A stretch of 55,352 bases of DNA from Oscillospiraceae bacterium (GTDB lineage: Bacteria; Bacillota; Clostridia; Oscillospirales; SIG519), in NCBI GenBank assembly GCA_015067255.1, contig SVMS01000009.1, positions 1 through 55,352 of the forward strand, written 5' to 3'. The translations under genes were made by a program, and so were the position numbers. Below, one piece after another: positions 1-7,699 of this stretch. How positions within the stretch are numbered: position 1 is the first letter of the stretch; every line of letters starts with the position of its first letter. The notes beneath the pieces are model-generated. The model had not been told where the DNA came from and made no database searches. It saw only the letters and a list, made by a program, of their open reading frames with translations.

Positions 1-84
1 AAGCTTTTCTTTAACAAAGGGTATTGCCAGTTCAGCGATACCACTATAATCAATTTCATCAACCACAATTTTTATTTCTATCAT
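1..84 (-). CDS. Partial hypothetical protein, N-terminal 28 residues
   Basis: An open frame starts with ATG at position 84 and runs off the left edge without a stop. It reads MIEIKIVVDEIDYSGIAELA and then eight more residues. The ribosome-binding site upstream is weak and purine-rich. I recognise no domain in this short stretch. It lies downstream of a possible miniature element at 126-401 and has no visible operon partner. It could be chance, but the start, length and low-GC codon choice look gene-like. Confidence 0.45.
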   Translation of the reverse strand, partial: MIEIKIVVDEIDYSGIAELAIPFVKEKL

Positions 85-125
85 CTCTATGCTTCTTTCT
101 TTTGTCCCTCGTTTTCAGTTACATA

Positions 126-401
126 TAGGGTAGAACAAACAATCCGAACTCGCCTCAAAGTGTAATCTTTCGGTGCTTTTCACCTAATTTATTCTTGCAA
201 GGCGCAAGCCTTGCTTCGCCTAAATTCGTCAAAAATCCCTCGAAATCTTTTCCCTTTGAGGTCAAAGATTTTAAAAAGAGAGGATTTTTGGTAAGACAAG
301 GCAAAAACGGAGTTAATCCTCAATGGATTAACGAGTATTTTAACGTAGGATGAGCGAAAATCCGCCTTTTAAAACGGGTTCGGATTATTCGTTCTACCCT
401 A
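126..401. mobile_element. MITE-like element with 26-bp terminal inverted repeats
   Basis: The ends form an inverted repeat: 126-151 (TAGGGTAGAACAAACAATCC onward) pairs with 376-401 at 23 of 26 positions. The roughly 225 bp inside carry shorter internal inverted pieces and no convincing gene. Size, ends and lack of coding capacity fit a non-autonomous miniature transposable element. No transposase is visible in the window and the target duplication is unclear, so this is a structural call only. Confidence 0.5.
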
Positions 402-404
402 AGC

Positions 405-740
405 ACGATACTTCACAGTGGCTTCGCCGCTGCTTCACTTGGGCGTAGCCCAAACTTCACCAAATGTTGCTTGTTGCAGGCACTTGTGATATAATACTGC
501 CGAAAGAAGTGTTTTTTTCAATGATATCCGTTCCTGCCGGAACGGGTGATATATCTTCGATATGATATCGCTCTGTGAGCGATGATATATGCCTTCGGCA
601 CATGAAGGAACGGATATTATATCATATTTGCGAAGCAAGTATATCATACGGCAACGCCGTATATCATATCGCATCAGCGATACATCGTTGAAAAAAGTAT
701 AGATACGTTGCTTTACAACGCTATGAATTGCAAGCAATTT
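405..740. repeat. Modular palindromic repeat block (CTTCAC and TGATAT words)
   Basis: At 411-465 the word CTTCAC alternates with short hairpins such as GTGGCTTCGCCGC. From 487 to about 690 the word TGATAT alternates with hairpins in the first half, then appears inverted as ATATCA in the second half, after CCGTTCC/GGAACGG arms near 530 and 603. The whole is a large nested palindrome ending in TCGTTGAAAAAAG, the mirror of the segment near 510. An open frame crossing it on the minus strand is made of these words and is not a gene. Confidence 0.8.
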
Positions 741-747
741 ATAAAAA

Positions 748-784
748 AAGGCTGTAAAAAACTTTTTTTGTTTTTTTACAGCCT
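748..784 (-). terminator. Rho-independent terminator for the parE transcript
   Basis: The stem GGCTGTAAAAAA pairs with TTTTTTTACAGCC at 750-783. On the minus strand it is followed by a run of T (741-747). It lies downstream of the parE stop and the repeat-D element. Very similar hairpins recur near 7884, 23991 and 30559. Confidence 0.8.
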
Positions 785-789
785 TATTT

Positions 790-897
790 TTATTGAGATA
801 GGGAAAATTTCATAGAATTTTCAAACTTTACCGAAGGGTTACCCGACGGCGTACAAAGGTACGCCAAGGGTAAAGTTTGGGAATTTTAACATTTCCT
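790..897. repeat. Repeat family D, copy 1
   Basis: The element runs from GATAGGGAAAATTT to TTAACATTTCCTAA and ends on the parE stop codon. AAACTTTACC near 825 pairs with GGTAAAGTTT near 871, and inside lie GGGTTACCCG and an imperfect GGCGTAC/GTACGCC arm. The same design occurs at the hprK stop (8641-8930) and twice near the glycosidase genes. Read from the gene it would form a structured 3' untranslated region ending in the terminator. Confidence 0.75.
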
Positions 898-2884
898 AAG
901 ATATATCAGCAAGGTCTATATATTTGTATCCGTTCTCGGCTATAAAGTCTTTTCTGCCCTGCAGATTGTCGCCTAAGAGCAGGTCGAAATATTTTGAAGT
1001 CTGCTCCGCTTCGTCGGGCATAACCTTTATAAGCCTTCTCGTTTCGGGGTTCATTGTAGTTTTCCACATCATTTCAGGCTCGTTTTCACCAAGTCCCTTT
1101 GAACGCTGAAGGGTGTATCTTGTGTCCCCTAATTTAGCAGTAAGCTCTTCCTTTTCCTTGTCGGAATAAGCAAAAAGAGTTTCCTTTTTGGTGGTGATTT
1201 CATATAGAGGAGTTTCTGCTATATACACCTTTCCCTCGTCAATAAGAGTGGGGGTAAGTCTATAAAGCATTGTCAGAATAAGCGTTCTTATCTGGAAACC
1301 GTCAACATCGGCATCGGTGCAGATTATTATCTTATTCCATCTGAGCATATTTATATCAAAGGTGGATAAATCCTTATTTGCCTTTGCTTTAACCTCTACG
1401 CCACAGCCCATAACTTTTAACAGGTCAGTTATAATTTCGCTTTTAAAAATCTTGTCGAAATCAGCCTTTAAGCAGTTGAGTATTTTACCTCTGACGGGCA
1501 TTATTGCCTGAAACTCGGAATCTCTTCCCAATTTTACAGAGCCTAAAGCCGAATCACCCTCAACTATATAAAGCTCTCTTATGCTTGTATCTTTAGTACG
1601 GCAATCCACAAATTTCTGCACACGGTTTGCCATATCTATATTGCCTGTCAGCTTCTTTTTTATGTTTATTCTTGCTTTTTCAGCGTTTTCACGGCTTCTC
1701 TTATTTATAAGAAGCTGGTCAGCTATTTTGTCGGCTTCGGTTTTGTTCTCCTTAAAATAAATTTCAAGGTTCTGTCTTAAAAATGAGGTCATAGCCTCTT
1801 GAATAAATTTGTTTGTTATAGCCTTCTTAGTCTGATTTTCGTAAGAGGTCTGAGTTGAAAAGGAGTTGCTTACCAGAACAAGACAGTCCTGAACGTCCTG
1901 AAATGTTATCTTGCTCTCGTTTTTAGTGTATTTTCCTATTTCCTTTATATATTTGTCAAATTCATATACAAAAGCATTTTTAACAGCCTTTTCGGGAGAG
2001 CCGCCGTGCTCAAGAAAGCTTGAGTTGTGATAGTATTCAAGCATCTGAGAGGTATTGGAAAAGCAAAATGCAACCTGCATTTTAACCTTGTAATCCGCCA
2101 TATCCTCTCTGTCACGGCCCTTGTCCTGAGCTTCCCAGCACTGTATTGCGGAAAGAGCCTTATCCGAAGCCTTTTCCTGCACATAGTCTACAATTCCGTT
2201 TTCGTATAAGAAGTTTTCGGTAGAAAAGCTTCCCTTTTCATTTTGCTCTTTAAATACAAATTTTATACCCTTGTTTACTATTGCCTGACGCTTTAAAATA
2301 TCTCTGATATACTCTCCGCCGATATTTATATCGGTAAATACGTCAAGGTCGGGCTTCCAGTGGGTTTTTGTACCTGTCTGCTTTCTGTCGGCAGGTTCTT
2401 TTTTAAGACCGCCGACATTTTCACCCTTTTCAAAATGGAGAGAGTATTTAAAGCCGTCACGGTAAACGGTAACGTCCATATACTCAGAGGAATACTGAGT
2501 TGCACAGGCCCCCAGGCCGTTAAGACCTAAGGAATACTCATAGTTCTCTCCGTCGGCATTGTTATATTTACCGCCGGCATAAAGCTCGCAGTAAACAAGC
2601 TCCCAGTTATAGCGTCCCTCTTTTTCGTTGAAGTCTACAGGACAGCCTCGTCCGAAGTCCTCAACCTCGACAGACATATCGTTGTAAAGGGTAACATATA
2701 TTTTATTGCCGTGACCCTCTCTTGCCTCGTCAATGGAGTTGGAGAGAATTTCAAAGGCAGAATGACGGCAGCCGTCAATTCCGTCAGAGCCGAAAATAAC
2801 GCCCGGTCTTTTTCTTACTCTGTCTGCACCCTTTAATGCAGAAATACTTTCATTTGTATATTTTTTAGTAGCCAAAAAGCTCAA
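896..2884 (-). CDS. parE: Type II topoisomerase subunit B, ParE-like paralogue
   Basis: This is a 662-residue ATPase subunit of a type II topoisomerase, distinct from gyrB at 35.5 kb. The GHKL ATPase motifs are SNSIDEA (residues 48-54, with N49 and E53 at the Mg/ATP and catalytic positions) and EDFGRG (75-80). The usual glycine-rich ATP lid GLHGVGA is GLNGLGA here. The TOPRIM motifs are [11 protein letters not shown] and DADVDG, followed by QRSKGLGE near the C terminus (GyrB has QRYKGLGE). It should work with a ParC/GyrA-type partner, but no second A subunit is in this window. The gene starts 9 bp after the beta-lactamase-like gene ends, so the two are probably co-transcribed. Family assignment is firm; calling it ParE rather than a second GyrB is inference from divergence. 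Confidence 0.85.
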   Translation of the reverse strand: MSFLATKKYTNESISALKGADRVRKRPGVIFGSDGIDGCRHSAFEILSNSIDEAREGHGNKIYVTLYNDMSVEVEDFGRGCPVDFNEKEGRYNWELVYCELYAGGKYNNADGENYEYSLGLNGLGACATQYSSEYMDVTVYRDGFKYSLHFEKGENVGGLKKEPADRKQTGTKTHWKPDLDVFTDINIGGEYIRDILKRQAIVNKGIKFVFKEQNEKGSFSTENFLYENGIVDYVQEKASDKALSAIQCWEAQDKGRDREDMADYKVKMQVAFCFSNTSQMLEYYHNSSFLEHGGSPEKAVKNAFVYEFDKYIKEIGKYTKNESKITFQDVQDCLVLVSNSFSTQTSYENQTKKAITNKFIQEAMTSFLRQNLEIYFKENKTEADKIADQLLINKRSRENAEKARINIKKKLTGNIDMANRVQKFVDCRTKDTSIRELYIVEGDSALGSVKLGRDSEFQAIMPVRGKILNCLKADFDKIFKSEIITDLLKVMGCGVEVKAKANKDLSTFDINMLRWNKIIICTDADVDGFQIRTLILTMLYRLTPTLIDEGKVYIAETPLYEITTKKETLFAYSDKEKEELTAKLGDTRYTLQRSKGLGENEPEMMWKTTMNPETRRLIKVMPDEAEQTSKYFDLLLGDNLQGRKDFIAENGYKYIDLADIS

Positions 2885-2893
2885 TCCTATCTA

Positions 2894-4003
2894 TTAAATA
2901 TTCAAGGCTGTATAAACAGCATCTCTTATGTCATAATGTATTTTGTCAAAGGCATAGGTACAGTTGTGAATATTCTGGAAATATACTATACCAAGCTCAT
3001 TTTTAATATCCATAAGGTTAAAGGCACCGCCTGCGCTGTCCCAACCAAATTCGCCGATGGGACTTTTTGATGCTTCCTTATCTACAAGAGTACGCACGCC
3101 GAAGCCGTAGCTGTAGCCCTTTTTATTGATAAGGTCAAAATCCTTCTTACAGCTTTCAGAAAGCCAATCCTTACTCATAAATTCAACGCTTTCTTTTTTT
3201 AGTATGGGATTTTCGGGGCTTGACATAGCCGTTACAAATTTCAAATAGTCATCAGTAGTGGAATAAAGTCCTGCGCCGCCGCTTTCAAAGCCTTCGCTTA
3301 AAATAAAGGCGTTTGTACATTCAATAACAGAGGATTTCTGTTCCTCGGGGATATACCAATACTGTGAGGACATATTGTCAGGCCTCTTTGAATTTGGAGC
3401 AAAGCCTGTATTATTCATTCTCAAAGGCTCAAAAATATTCTTTTTGAAATACTCGCCTAAGCTCATTCCCGAAACGACCTCGATTACAGCGCCCATAACG
3501 TCAAGACAAAGGCTGTAATTGAATTTTTCAGAGGGCTCAAACAAAAGAGGCTGTTTTGCTAAAGCATCTATCATTTCTCTTGTTGATGCAAGGGGATTTT
3601 TCTCCCTTGCCTTTACAATGGCTTCTGCCGTAAGGTCATAGGAAAAGCCTGCAGTCATTGTCAGCAAATCTTTGATTTTAATTTTATTCTTAGCGGGTAC
3701 GATTTCCTGACCGTTAAAAACAGACATTTTTTCATATGCGGGTAAATATTTGCAAAGCTCATCGTCAATACTGATTTTACCCTTTTCGATAAGCTGCATA
3801 CTTGCCGCTGCAGTAATAGGCTTTGTGGAGGAATATATCCAGTATTTATCCTTATTACTTACGGGTGTCTTTTTTTCAATATCAGAAAAGCCTGCGCTTT
3901 TTCTGAAAACTGTTTTGCCTTTATAGGAAACTGCCAGATCGCAAGCCACTATTCCCTTTGAATAAAGAGAGTCTATATATTTCTCAAGTGCATCAAAATT
4001 CAT
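2894..4003 (-). CDS. Serine hydrolase of the beta-lactamase/penicillin-binding fold
   Basis: A 369-residue protein of the beta-lactamase (class C/esterase-like) superfamily. The SxxK nucleophile motif is in SSTKPITAA, a tyrosine motif lies in NYSLCLD, and a C-terminal GWDSAGG occupies the KTG/HxG box position. There is no signal peptide, so it is probably a cytoplasmic esterase or peptidase rather than a resistance enzyme. I chose the ATG at 4003 because GGAGGGG lies 6 bases upstream; an in-frame ATG 30 bases earlier has no such site. It is followed after 9 bp by parE. The substrate cannot be read from the sequence. Confidence 0.8.
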   Translation of the reverse strand: MNFDALEKYIDSLYSKGIVACDLAVSYKGKTVFRKSAGFSDIEKKTPVSNKDKYWIYSSTKPITAAASMQLIEKGKISIDDELCKYLPAYEKMSVFNGQEIVPAKNKIKIKDLLTMTAGFSYDLTAEAIVKAREKNPLASTREMIDALAKQPLLFEPSEKFNYSLCLDVMGAVIEVVSGMSLGEYFKKNIFEPLRMNNTGFAPNSKRPDNMSSQYWYIPEEQKSSVIECTNAFILSEGFESGGAGLYSTTDDYLKFVTAMSSPENPILKKESVEFMSKDWLSESCKKDFDLINKKGYSYGFGVRTLVDKEASKSPIGEFGWDSAGGAFNLMDIKNELGIVYFQNIHNCTYAFDKIHYDIRDAVYTALNI

Positions 4004-4095
4004 TTTATCCCCTCCAAAGATAAATTTTATCATTTTGCGCTCCTCTTGTCAATTGATTATCATTTTTTCCTTGTTTTTATTAAAAACATAAGTTA

Positions 4096-4290
4096 TAATG
4101 GTTATAGTTAGTCGAAACATATGTGTTTCGACACAAAATCTTTGATTTTGGGACAATTTTTCTTTAAAAAATTGCCAATAACCATTGCAATGAATGTCGT
4201 GTGCAATTGAATAGTATTAAAATTCAATTGCACAAAGCCGAAAAACGGCTTGTCGAAACGCTGAAAAGCGTTTCGACAAATAACAATCAT
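4096..4290. repeat. Array of six consecutive hairpins
   Basis: The gap before ymdB holds hairpin after hairpin: TCGAAAC/GTTTCGA, CAAAATC/GATTTTG, CAATTTTT/AAAAATTG, a long stem GTGCAATTGAAT/ATTCAATTGCAC, AAGCCG/CGGCTT, and GTCGAAACGC/GCGTTTCGAC. The outer flanks ATAATG and CATTAT also pair. The first and last hairpins share the arm GTCGAAAC/GTTTCGAC. No gene is visible. It could be a structured leader of ymdB or another member of the modular palindrome class. Confidence 0.7.
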
Positions 4291-4323
4291 TATAATTAAA
4301 GCATTAACAAACAGGAGATTTTT

Positions 4324-5091
4324 ATGAACTGTATTTTTATAGGCGATGTTGTGGGCAATTCGGGCTGTCTTTGCCTTGAAAAGAAACTGCCCTTACTTAA
4401 AAAGAAATATAATGCGGATTTTGTCTGTGTAAACGGTGAAAATTCCTCAAAGCCAAACGGCATAAGCAAGGAGAGCGCACAGCGTATCTTTTCTGCAGGG
4501 GCAGACGTTATAACTACGGGAAATCACGTTTGGTTCAAGCACGAAATGACAGAGTATTTAGACGAATGTGAATTTATAATCCGCCCTGCCAACTACCCCG
4601 AGGGCACTCCCGGAAAAAGCTACTGTATTTTCGATATGGGTAAATACAGCGTGGCAGTTATAAATCTTTTGGGCTGTGTCTATATGGAAAGCCTTGCCTC
4701 CCCCTTTGAAACGGCAGACAAAATCTTAAAAGAAATTGAGGGACAGGCAAAATATATTTTTGTGGATTTTCACGCAGAGGCAACAAGTGAAAAAATAGCC
4801 TTGGGCTATTATCTTGACGGCAGAGTTTCTGGTGTTTTCGGTACACATACCCACGTACAGACTGCCGATTTACGCATTTTGGAAAAAGGCACTGCCTACA
4901 TCACCGATTTGGGAATGACAGGCGTAGAAAATTCCGTTTTGGGAGTTAAAACGGAAATAGTTCTTAAAAAGTTTCTCACCAAACGCCCCGTAACCTTTGT
5001 TCAGGAAGAGGGCGAGGGCAAGGTCCACGGCGTCTTTGTAGAAACAGACAATAACGGAAAAGCAATAAAAACAGAATTAATAGAGATGTAA
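4324..5091 (+). CDS. ymdB: YmdB-family metallophosphoesterase (2',3'-cAMP phosphodiesterase)
   Basis: A 255-residue calcineurin-like phosphoesterase of the YmdB/TIGR00282 family, which hydrolyses cyclic nucleotides and affects sporulation and biofilm choice in Bacillus. The metal-binding signatures are complete: GDVVG (7-11), NGEN (37-40), TGNH (65-68), FHAE (149-152) and GTHTHVQTAD (173-182). Length fits the family. CAGGAG lies upstream of the ATG. In Bacillus ymdB directly follows rny; here rny lies about 47 kb away on the other side of the origin, and ymdB stands alone behind a hairpin-rich leader. Confidence 0.9.
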   Translation: MNCIFIGDVVGNSGCLCLEKKLPLLKKKYNADFVCVNGENSSKPNGISKESAQRIFSAGADVITTGNHVWFKHEMTEYLDECEFIIRPANYPEGTPGKSYCIFDMGKYSVAVINLLGCVYMESLASPFETADKILKEIEGQAKYIFVDFHAEATSEKIALGYYLDGRVSGVFGTHTHVQTADLRILEKGTAYITDLGMTGVENSVLGVKTEIVLKKFLTKRPVTFVQEEGEGKVHGVFVETDNNGKAIKTELIEM

Positions 5092-5127
5092 AAAAGTGGA
5101 ATTTGCGAAATTGCAAATTCCACTTTT
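5092..5127. terminator. Bidirectional terminator between ymdB and an XRE gene
   Basis: A 15-bp perfect stem (AAAAGTGGAATTTGC and its complement) surrounds a six-base loop. It begins right after the ymdB stop and ends just before the stop of the convergent XRE gene. A/T runs on both sides let it serve both strands. Confidence 0.85.
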
Positions 5128-5130
5128 AAA

Positions 5131-5373
5131 TTATTTAATCTCTTGCTCTAAATTTTTGAAAATTTCAGCGTCAAAAAATTCCGTTATTGTAATATCAAGC
5201 CCATCGCATAGCTTCTTAATAGTGGAAATACCGGGGTTTTGACTTTGATTATATAATATTGATTTTACAGTTGTATACGGTACGCCCGAAAGAGTTGCCA
5301 ATTTGCAGAAATTCAAATCCTTTTTATAGCATAATTCTTCAAATCTTGCTTTAACAGCTTGCGTAATATTCAC
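5131..5373 (-). CDS. XRE-family helix-turn-helix regulator
   Basis: An 80-residue protein that is essentially one Cro/C1-type HTH domain (LATLSGVPYTTVKSIL as the recognition core), ending in FKNLEQEIK. The start is taken as GTG at 5373 because AGGAG lies 8 bases upstream and the protein then begins MNITQAVKARFEELC, aligning with the XRE at 46731 (MNVKDVVAERFKTLC). The two are clear paralogues (both contain ISTIKK/ITTIKK followed by CDGL and end in LEQEIK). It lies downstream of a 54-residue gene on the same strand. Probably a small transcriptional repressor. Confidence 0.85.
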   Translation of the reverse strand: MNITQAVKARFEELCYKKDLNFCKLATLSGVPYTTVKSILYNQSQNPGISTIKKLCDGLDITITEFFDAEIFKNLEQEIK

Positions 5374-5445
5374 GAGTATCACTCCTAACGAAAATATTTT
5401 ATAATTTTCATTAGGAATTTTTGGACTATATATTGTGCTATCGTA

Positions 5446-5610
5446 TTATATATAGTCCTTTTTCAACAGTTTTGCAACCGTTTCGACAAATTCTTTTGCA
5501 GAAAGCTCTAAGCCTGCTAAATTAAGAGCTTTTTGTATTTCTTTTTCTGCTTCTTCTACAGAAATGTTTTCTTTTTTTGCCAACTGCTTTAAAATGTTAT
5601 CATAATTCAT
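5446..5610 (-). CDS. Small hypothetical helical protein, 54 residues
   Basis: ATG at 5610 follows a GGTGAG ribosome-binding site and the frame ends with TAA at 5446. The protein begins MNYDNILKQLAKKENISVEE and continues with a charged, predicted-helical sequence ending KLLKKDYI. It has no Cys, membrane segment or known motif. It precedes the XRE gene (start 5373) on the same strand with a 72-bp gap, so the two may form a unit. I do not recognise the family. Confidence 0.6.
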   Translation of the reverse strand: MNYDNILKQLAKKENISVEEAEKEIQKALNLAGLELSAKEFVETVAKLLKKDYI

Positions 5611-5714
5611 TTTCTCACCGCCTTTTTTATGATTATACTATATATAGTCTATCAAAAAAGGTCGGATTTTGTCGACTTACATTATTTATTTGAAAAATTT
5701 TTACAGCCTTTTTT

Positions 5715-5799
5715 ATGAATTGCAATCTTGCGATTGCATGAATTGAAAGTGAATACTTTCATGAATTGCCTACGGCATGAATTGTGCCTTCGGCACATT
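5715..5799 (+). repeat. Repeat family A, half block
   Basis: The word ATGAATTG appears four times, separated by hairpins GCAATC..GATTGC, GAAAGT GAAT ACTTTC, GCC TAC GGC and TGTGCC TTC GGCACA. The mirror-image half lies at 6107-6219 beyond the DUF3343 gene, so the two halves form an inverted pair around that gene. Confidence 0.85.
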
Positions 5800-5832
5800 A
5801 AAAAGCAAGAACGTTTTAGTTCTTGTTTTTTT
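5800..5832. terminator. Terminator-like hairpin, GCAAGAAC family
   Basis: AAGCAAGAAC pairs with GTTCTTGTTT across a GTTTTA loop, followed by T-rich sequence. The same stem recurs at 21925, 45046, 46291 and 47042. No plus-strand gene ends just upstream, so here it may be part of the repeat cassette rather than a working gene terminator. Confidence 0.6.
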
Positions 5833-5891
5833 GTTGGCAAAAAAATTTTTTGCACATACTATATAATAGTTAGTAAAAAAGGAGCGAAAGA

Positions 5892-6107
5892 ATGAAAAAT
5901 CTATCCGCTATTGAAATAAAGTGTCAATCGGTAACCTATGCCATAAAGGCAAAAAATTTTCTCAATAAAAACAGATATAAGGTAAAGGTAAAGCGCATAA
6001 ACGATGCCGTTAAGGGCTGTAGCTATCTTCTTTATGTCTACACCGACCAGAGCGCAGAATATATACTGAGCCTTTTGCAGCACAACGGAATAAACGCATC
6101 GTTGTAA
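5892..6107 (+). CDS. DUF3343 putative Se/S-carrier-like protein
   Basis: A 71-residue protein resembling the DUF3343 family of small putative selenium/sulfur carrier proteins: an N-terminal strand-helix region rich in Lys/Ala and a KGCSYLLYV motif with the conserved cysteine at residue 43. Start supported by AGGAG 7 bases upstream. The next gene on the strand is a cysteine-desulfurase-like enzyme, which often accompanies this family in selenium-related loci; 380 bp of repeats separate them. No selD or selenium transport gene is visible, so a selenium role is unproven and sulfur transfer is equally possible. Confidence 0.7.
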   Translation: MKNLSAIEIKCQSVTYAIKAKNFLNKNRYKVKVKRINDAVKGCSYLLYVYTDQSAEYILSLLQHNGINASL

Positions 6108-6219
6108 TGAATTGCTACGCAATTTGTTACAACAATGTGCCGAAGGCACAATTCATGCCGTAGGCAATTCATGAAAGTATTCACTTTCAATTCATGCAAT
6201 CGAAAGATTGCATTTCATA
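6107..6219 (-). repeat. Repeat family A, half block, inverted
   Basis: CAATTCATG words alternate with hairpins TGTGCC GAA GGCACA, GCC GTA GGC, GAAAGT ATTC ACTTTC and GCAATC GAAA GATTGC. It is the reverse complement of the 5715-5799 block with different loop bases. It begins at the stop codon of the DUF3343 gene. Confidence 0.85.
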
Positions 6220-6249
6220 AAGGACATAGAAAATTTACATTCTCTGTCC

Positions 6250-6470
6250 TTTTTTTGGCGATATGTTTGCTTTGCAAACGCGATATATTTTCGCTTACGC
6301 TCAAATGCGATATAATCGCCCTTTCAGGTCGATTGCGATATGATATAAATCCTATTTCACGCCCGCAAGGGCATATCGCGCTTTTGAAAAAAGCATATCG
6401 CACGCATCAGCGTATATCGCAAATCCCGTAAGGGCTTTATATCGCTGCGTTGCTTTGCAACGCTGTAACA
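6250..6470. repeat. Repeat family C, copy 1 (CGATAT words)
   Basis: The word GCGATAT occurs repeatedly, then as ATATCGC in the second half. The slots between words hold hairpins such as TTTGCAAA, GCCCGCAAGGGC, GCGCTTTTGAAAAAAGC, ACGC ATCA GCGT and TCCCGTAAGGGC, ending in GCGTTGCTTTGCAACGC. This and the family A half block fill the gap between the DUF3343 gene and the aminotransferase gene; I see no gene in the 380 bp. Confidence 0.85.
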
Positions 6471-6487
6471 AACGAAAGGAAAATTTT

Positions 6488-7615
6488 ATGATATATTTCG
6501 ACAACGGGGCAAGCTCTTTTCCTAAGCCTGCTTCGGTTTCTAAGGCTATGAGCAGAGCTGTCAGCGAATACGGGGCAAATCCGGGCAGAAGCGGGCACAA
6601 GCTATGCGCAAGGGCTGCTCTTAAAGTATATTCCTGTCGAAGCCTGCTTGCCGAAATGTTTAATGCTGAGGAGCAAAATATAGTTTTTACACTCAATGCC
6701 ACAATGTCTGTAAATACCGTTATCAAGGGCATTGTGGAAAAGGGCGACGAGGTAATAGTTTCAGATTTAGAGCATAACTCCGTAATACGTCCTTTAAAGG
6801 CTATCGGCGCAAGGATAAGTGTTGCAGAGGTCTGCCTTGATGACGATAAAAAAACTGTGGAAAACTTCAAAAATACAATTTCGCCCTATACCAAAATGAT
6901 TTTTTGCACCCACGCATCAAATGTATTGGGTAAAATTTTACCGATAAGAGAAATAGGCCTTGCGGCAAAAAGCAGAAATATCCCTTTCGGTGTAGATGCT
7001 TCCCAATCGGCAGGGGTAGTGGATATAGATGTGATGCGGGACAATATTGATTTTTTATGTCTTGCAGGGCATAAAGGTCTTTATGGGCCACAGGGCATAG
7101 GCGTTATAGTTTTAAATTGTCCTATTATGCTCAAAACTCTCGTAGAGGGCGGAACCGGTGTCAATTCAGCTGAGCTGTTTCAGCCCGAAAATGCCCCCGA
7201 GCGTTACGAAAGCGGTACTTTGCCTACTCCCTGTATTGCAGGACTTGAAGAGGGCGTGCGCTTTATTAAGCAAAGAGGCCTTGATAATATTTTCAAGCAG
7301 GAAAACGAGCTTTTAGCCTTTGCCTATAAAGAGCTTTCAAAAATAAAAAGCGTTATTCTTTATACCCCTTTTCCCGACAACACCTATACAGGAGTTCTCT
7401 CCTTTAATATAAAGGGCAAAACTGCCGACGAGGTGGCTGAAATTCTCAACAGTCAAAACATCTTTGTAAGAAGCGGTCTGCATTGCGCCCCCTTTGCCCA
7501 CAAAAAAATCGGCACTCTGAACGAGGGCGGCACCGTCAGAATAAGCTTCGGCGCATTCAATTCATATACCGAAATAAAGACTTTTTTAGCCATAATTCAA
7601 AAACATTGTGTATAA
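6488..7615 (+). CDS. Class V aminotransferase, cysteine-desulfurase-like (EF2568 type)
   Basis: A 375-residue PLP enzyme close to the NifS/SufS fold, of the type named after Enterococcus EF2568. The PLP lysine is K196 in LAGHKGLYGP, and the mobile catalytic cysteine is C333 in RSGLHCAPFAHKKIG. DNGASSFPKP at the N terminus is typical. The start at 6488 has AAAGGA about 8 bases upstream. The expected reaction is release of sulfur (or selenium) from cysteine (or selenocysteine) to a carrier, and the preceding DUF3343 gene is the plausible carrier. It is not part of a visible isc/suf operon. Confidence 0.85.
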   Translation: MIYFDNGASSFPKPASVSKAMSRAVSEYGANPGRSGHKLCARAALKVYSCRSLLAEMFNAEEQNIVFTLNATMSVNTVIKGIVEKGDEVIVSDLEHNSVIRPLKAIGARISVAEVCLDDDKKTVENFKNTISPYTKMIFCTHASNVLGKILPIREIGLAAKSRNIPFGVDASQSAGVVDIDVMRDNIDFLCLAGHKGLYGPQGIGVIVLNCPIMLKTLVEGGTGVNSAELFQPENAPERYESGTLPTPCIAGLEEGVRFIKQRGLDNIFKQENELLAFAYKELSKIKSVILYTPFPDNTYTGVLSFNIKGKTADEVAEILNSQNIFVRSGLHCAPFAHKKIGTLNEGGTVRISFGAFNSYTEIKTFLAIIQKHCV

Positions 7616-7699
7616 TTGAACTTAATTATACTTTTTGTTTTATCAAAAGATACAAAAAAGTATCGCACCAAAAATGCGTAATATTAGTTAGAACATCAT

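Noticed and set aside
435-737. A 100-residue minus-strand open frame
   Set aside because: It lies wholly in the CTTCAC/TGATAT modular repeats, and its peptide (ISxIYH-type repeats) merely reflects the repeated words. No ribosome-binding site.
6352-6870. A 172-residue open frame antisense to the aminotransferase gene
   Set aside because: It overlaps the well-supported aminotransferase gene and a repeat block, with no features of its own.
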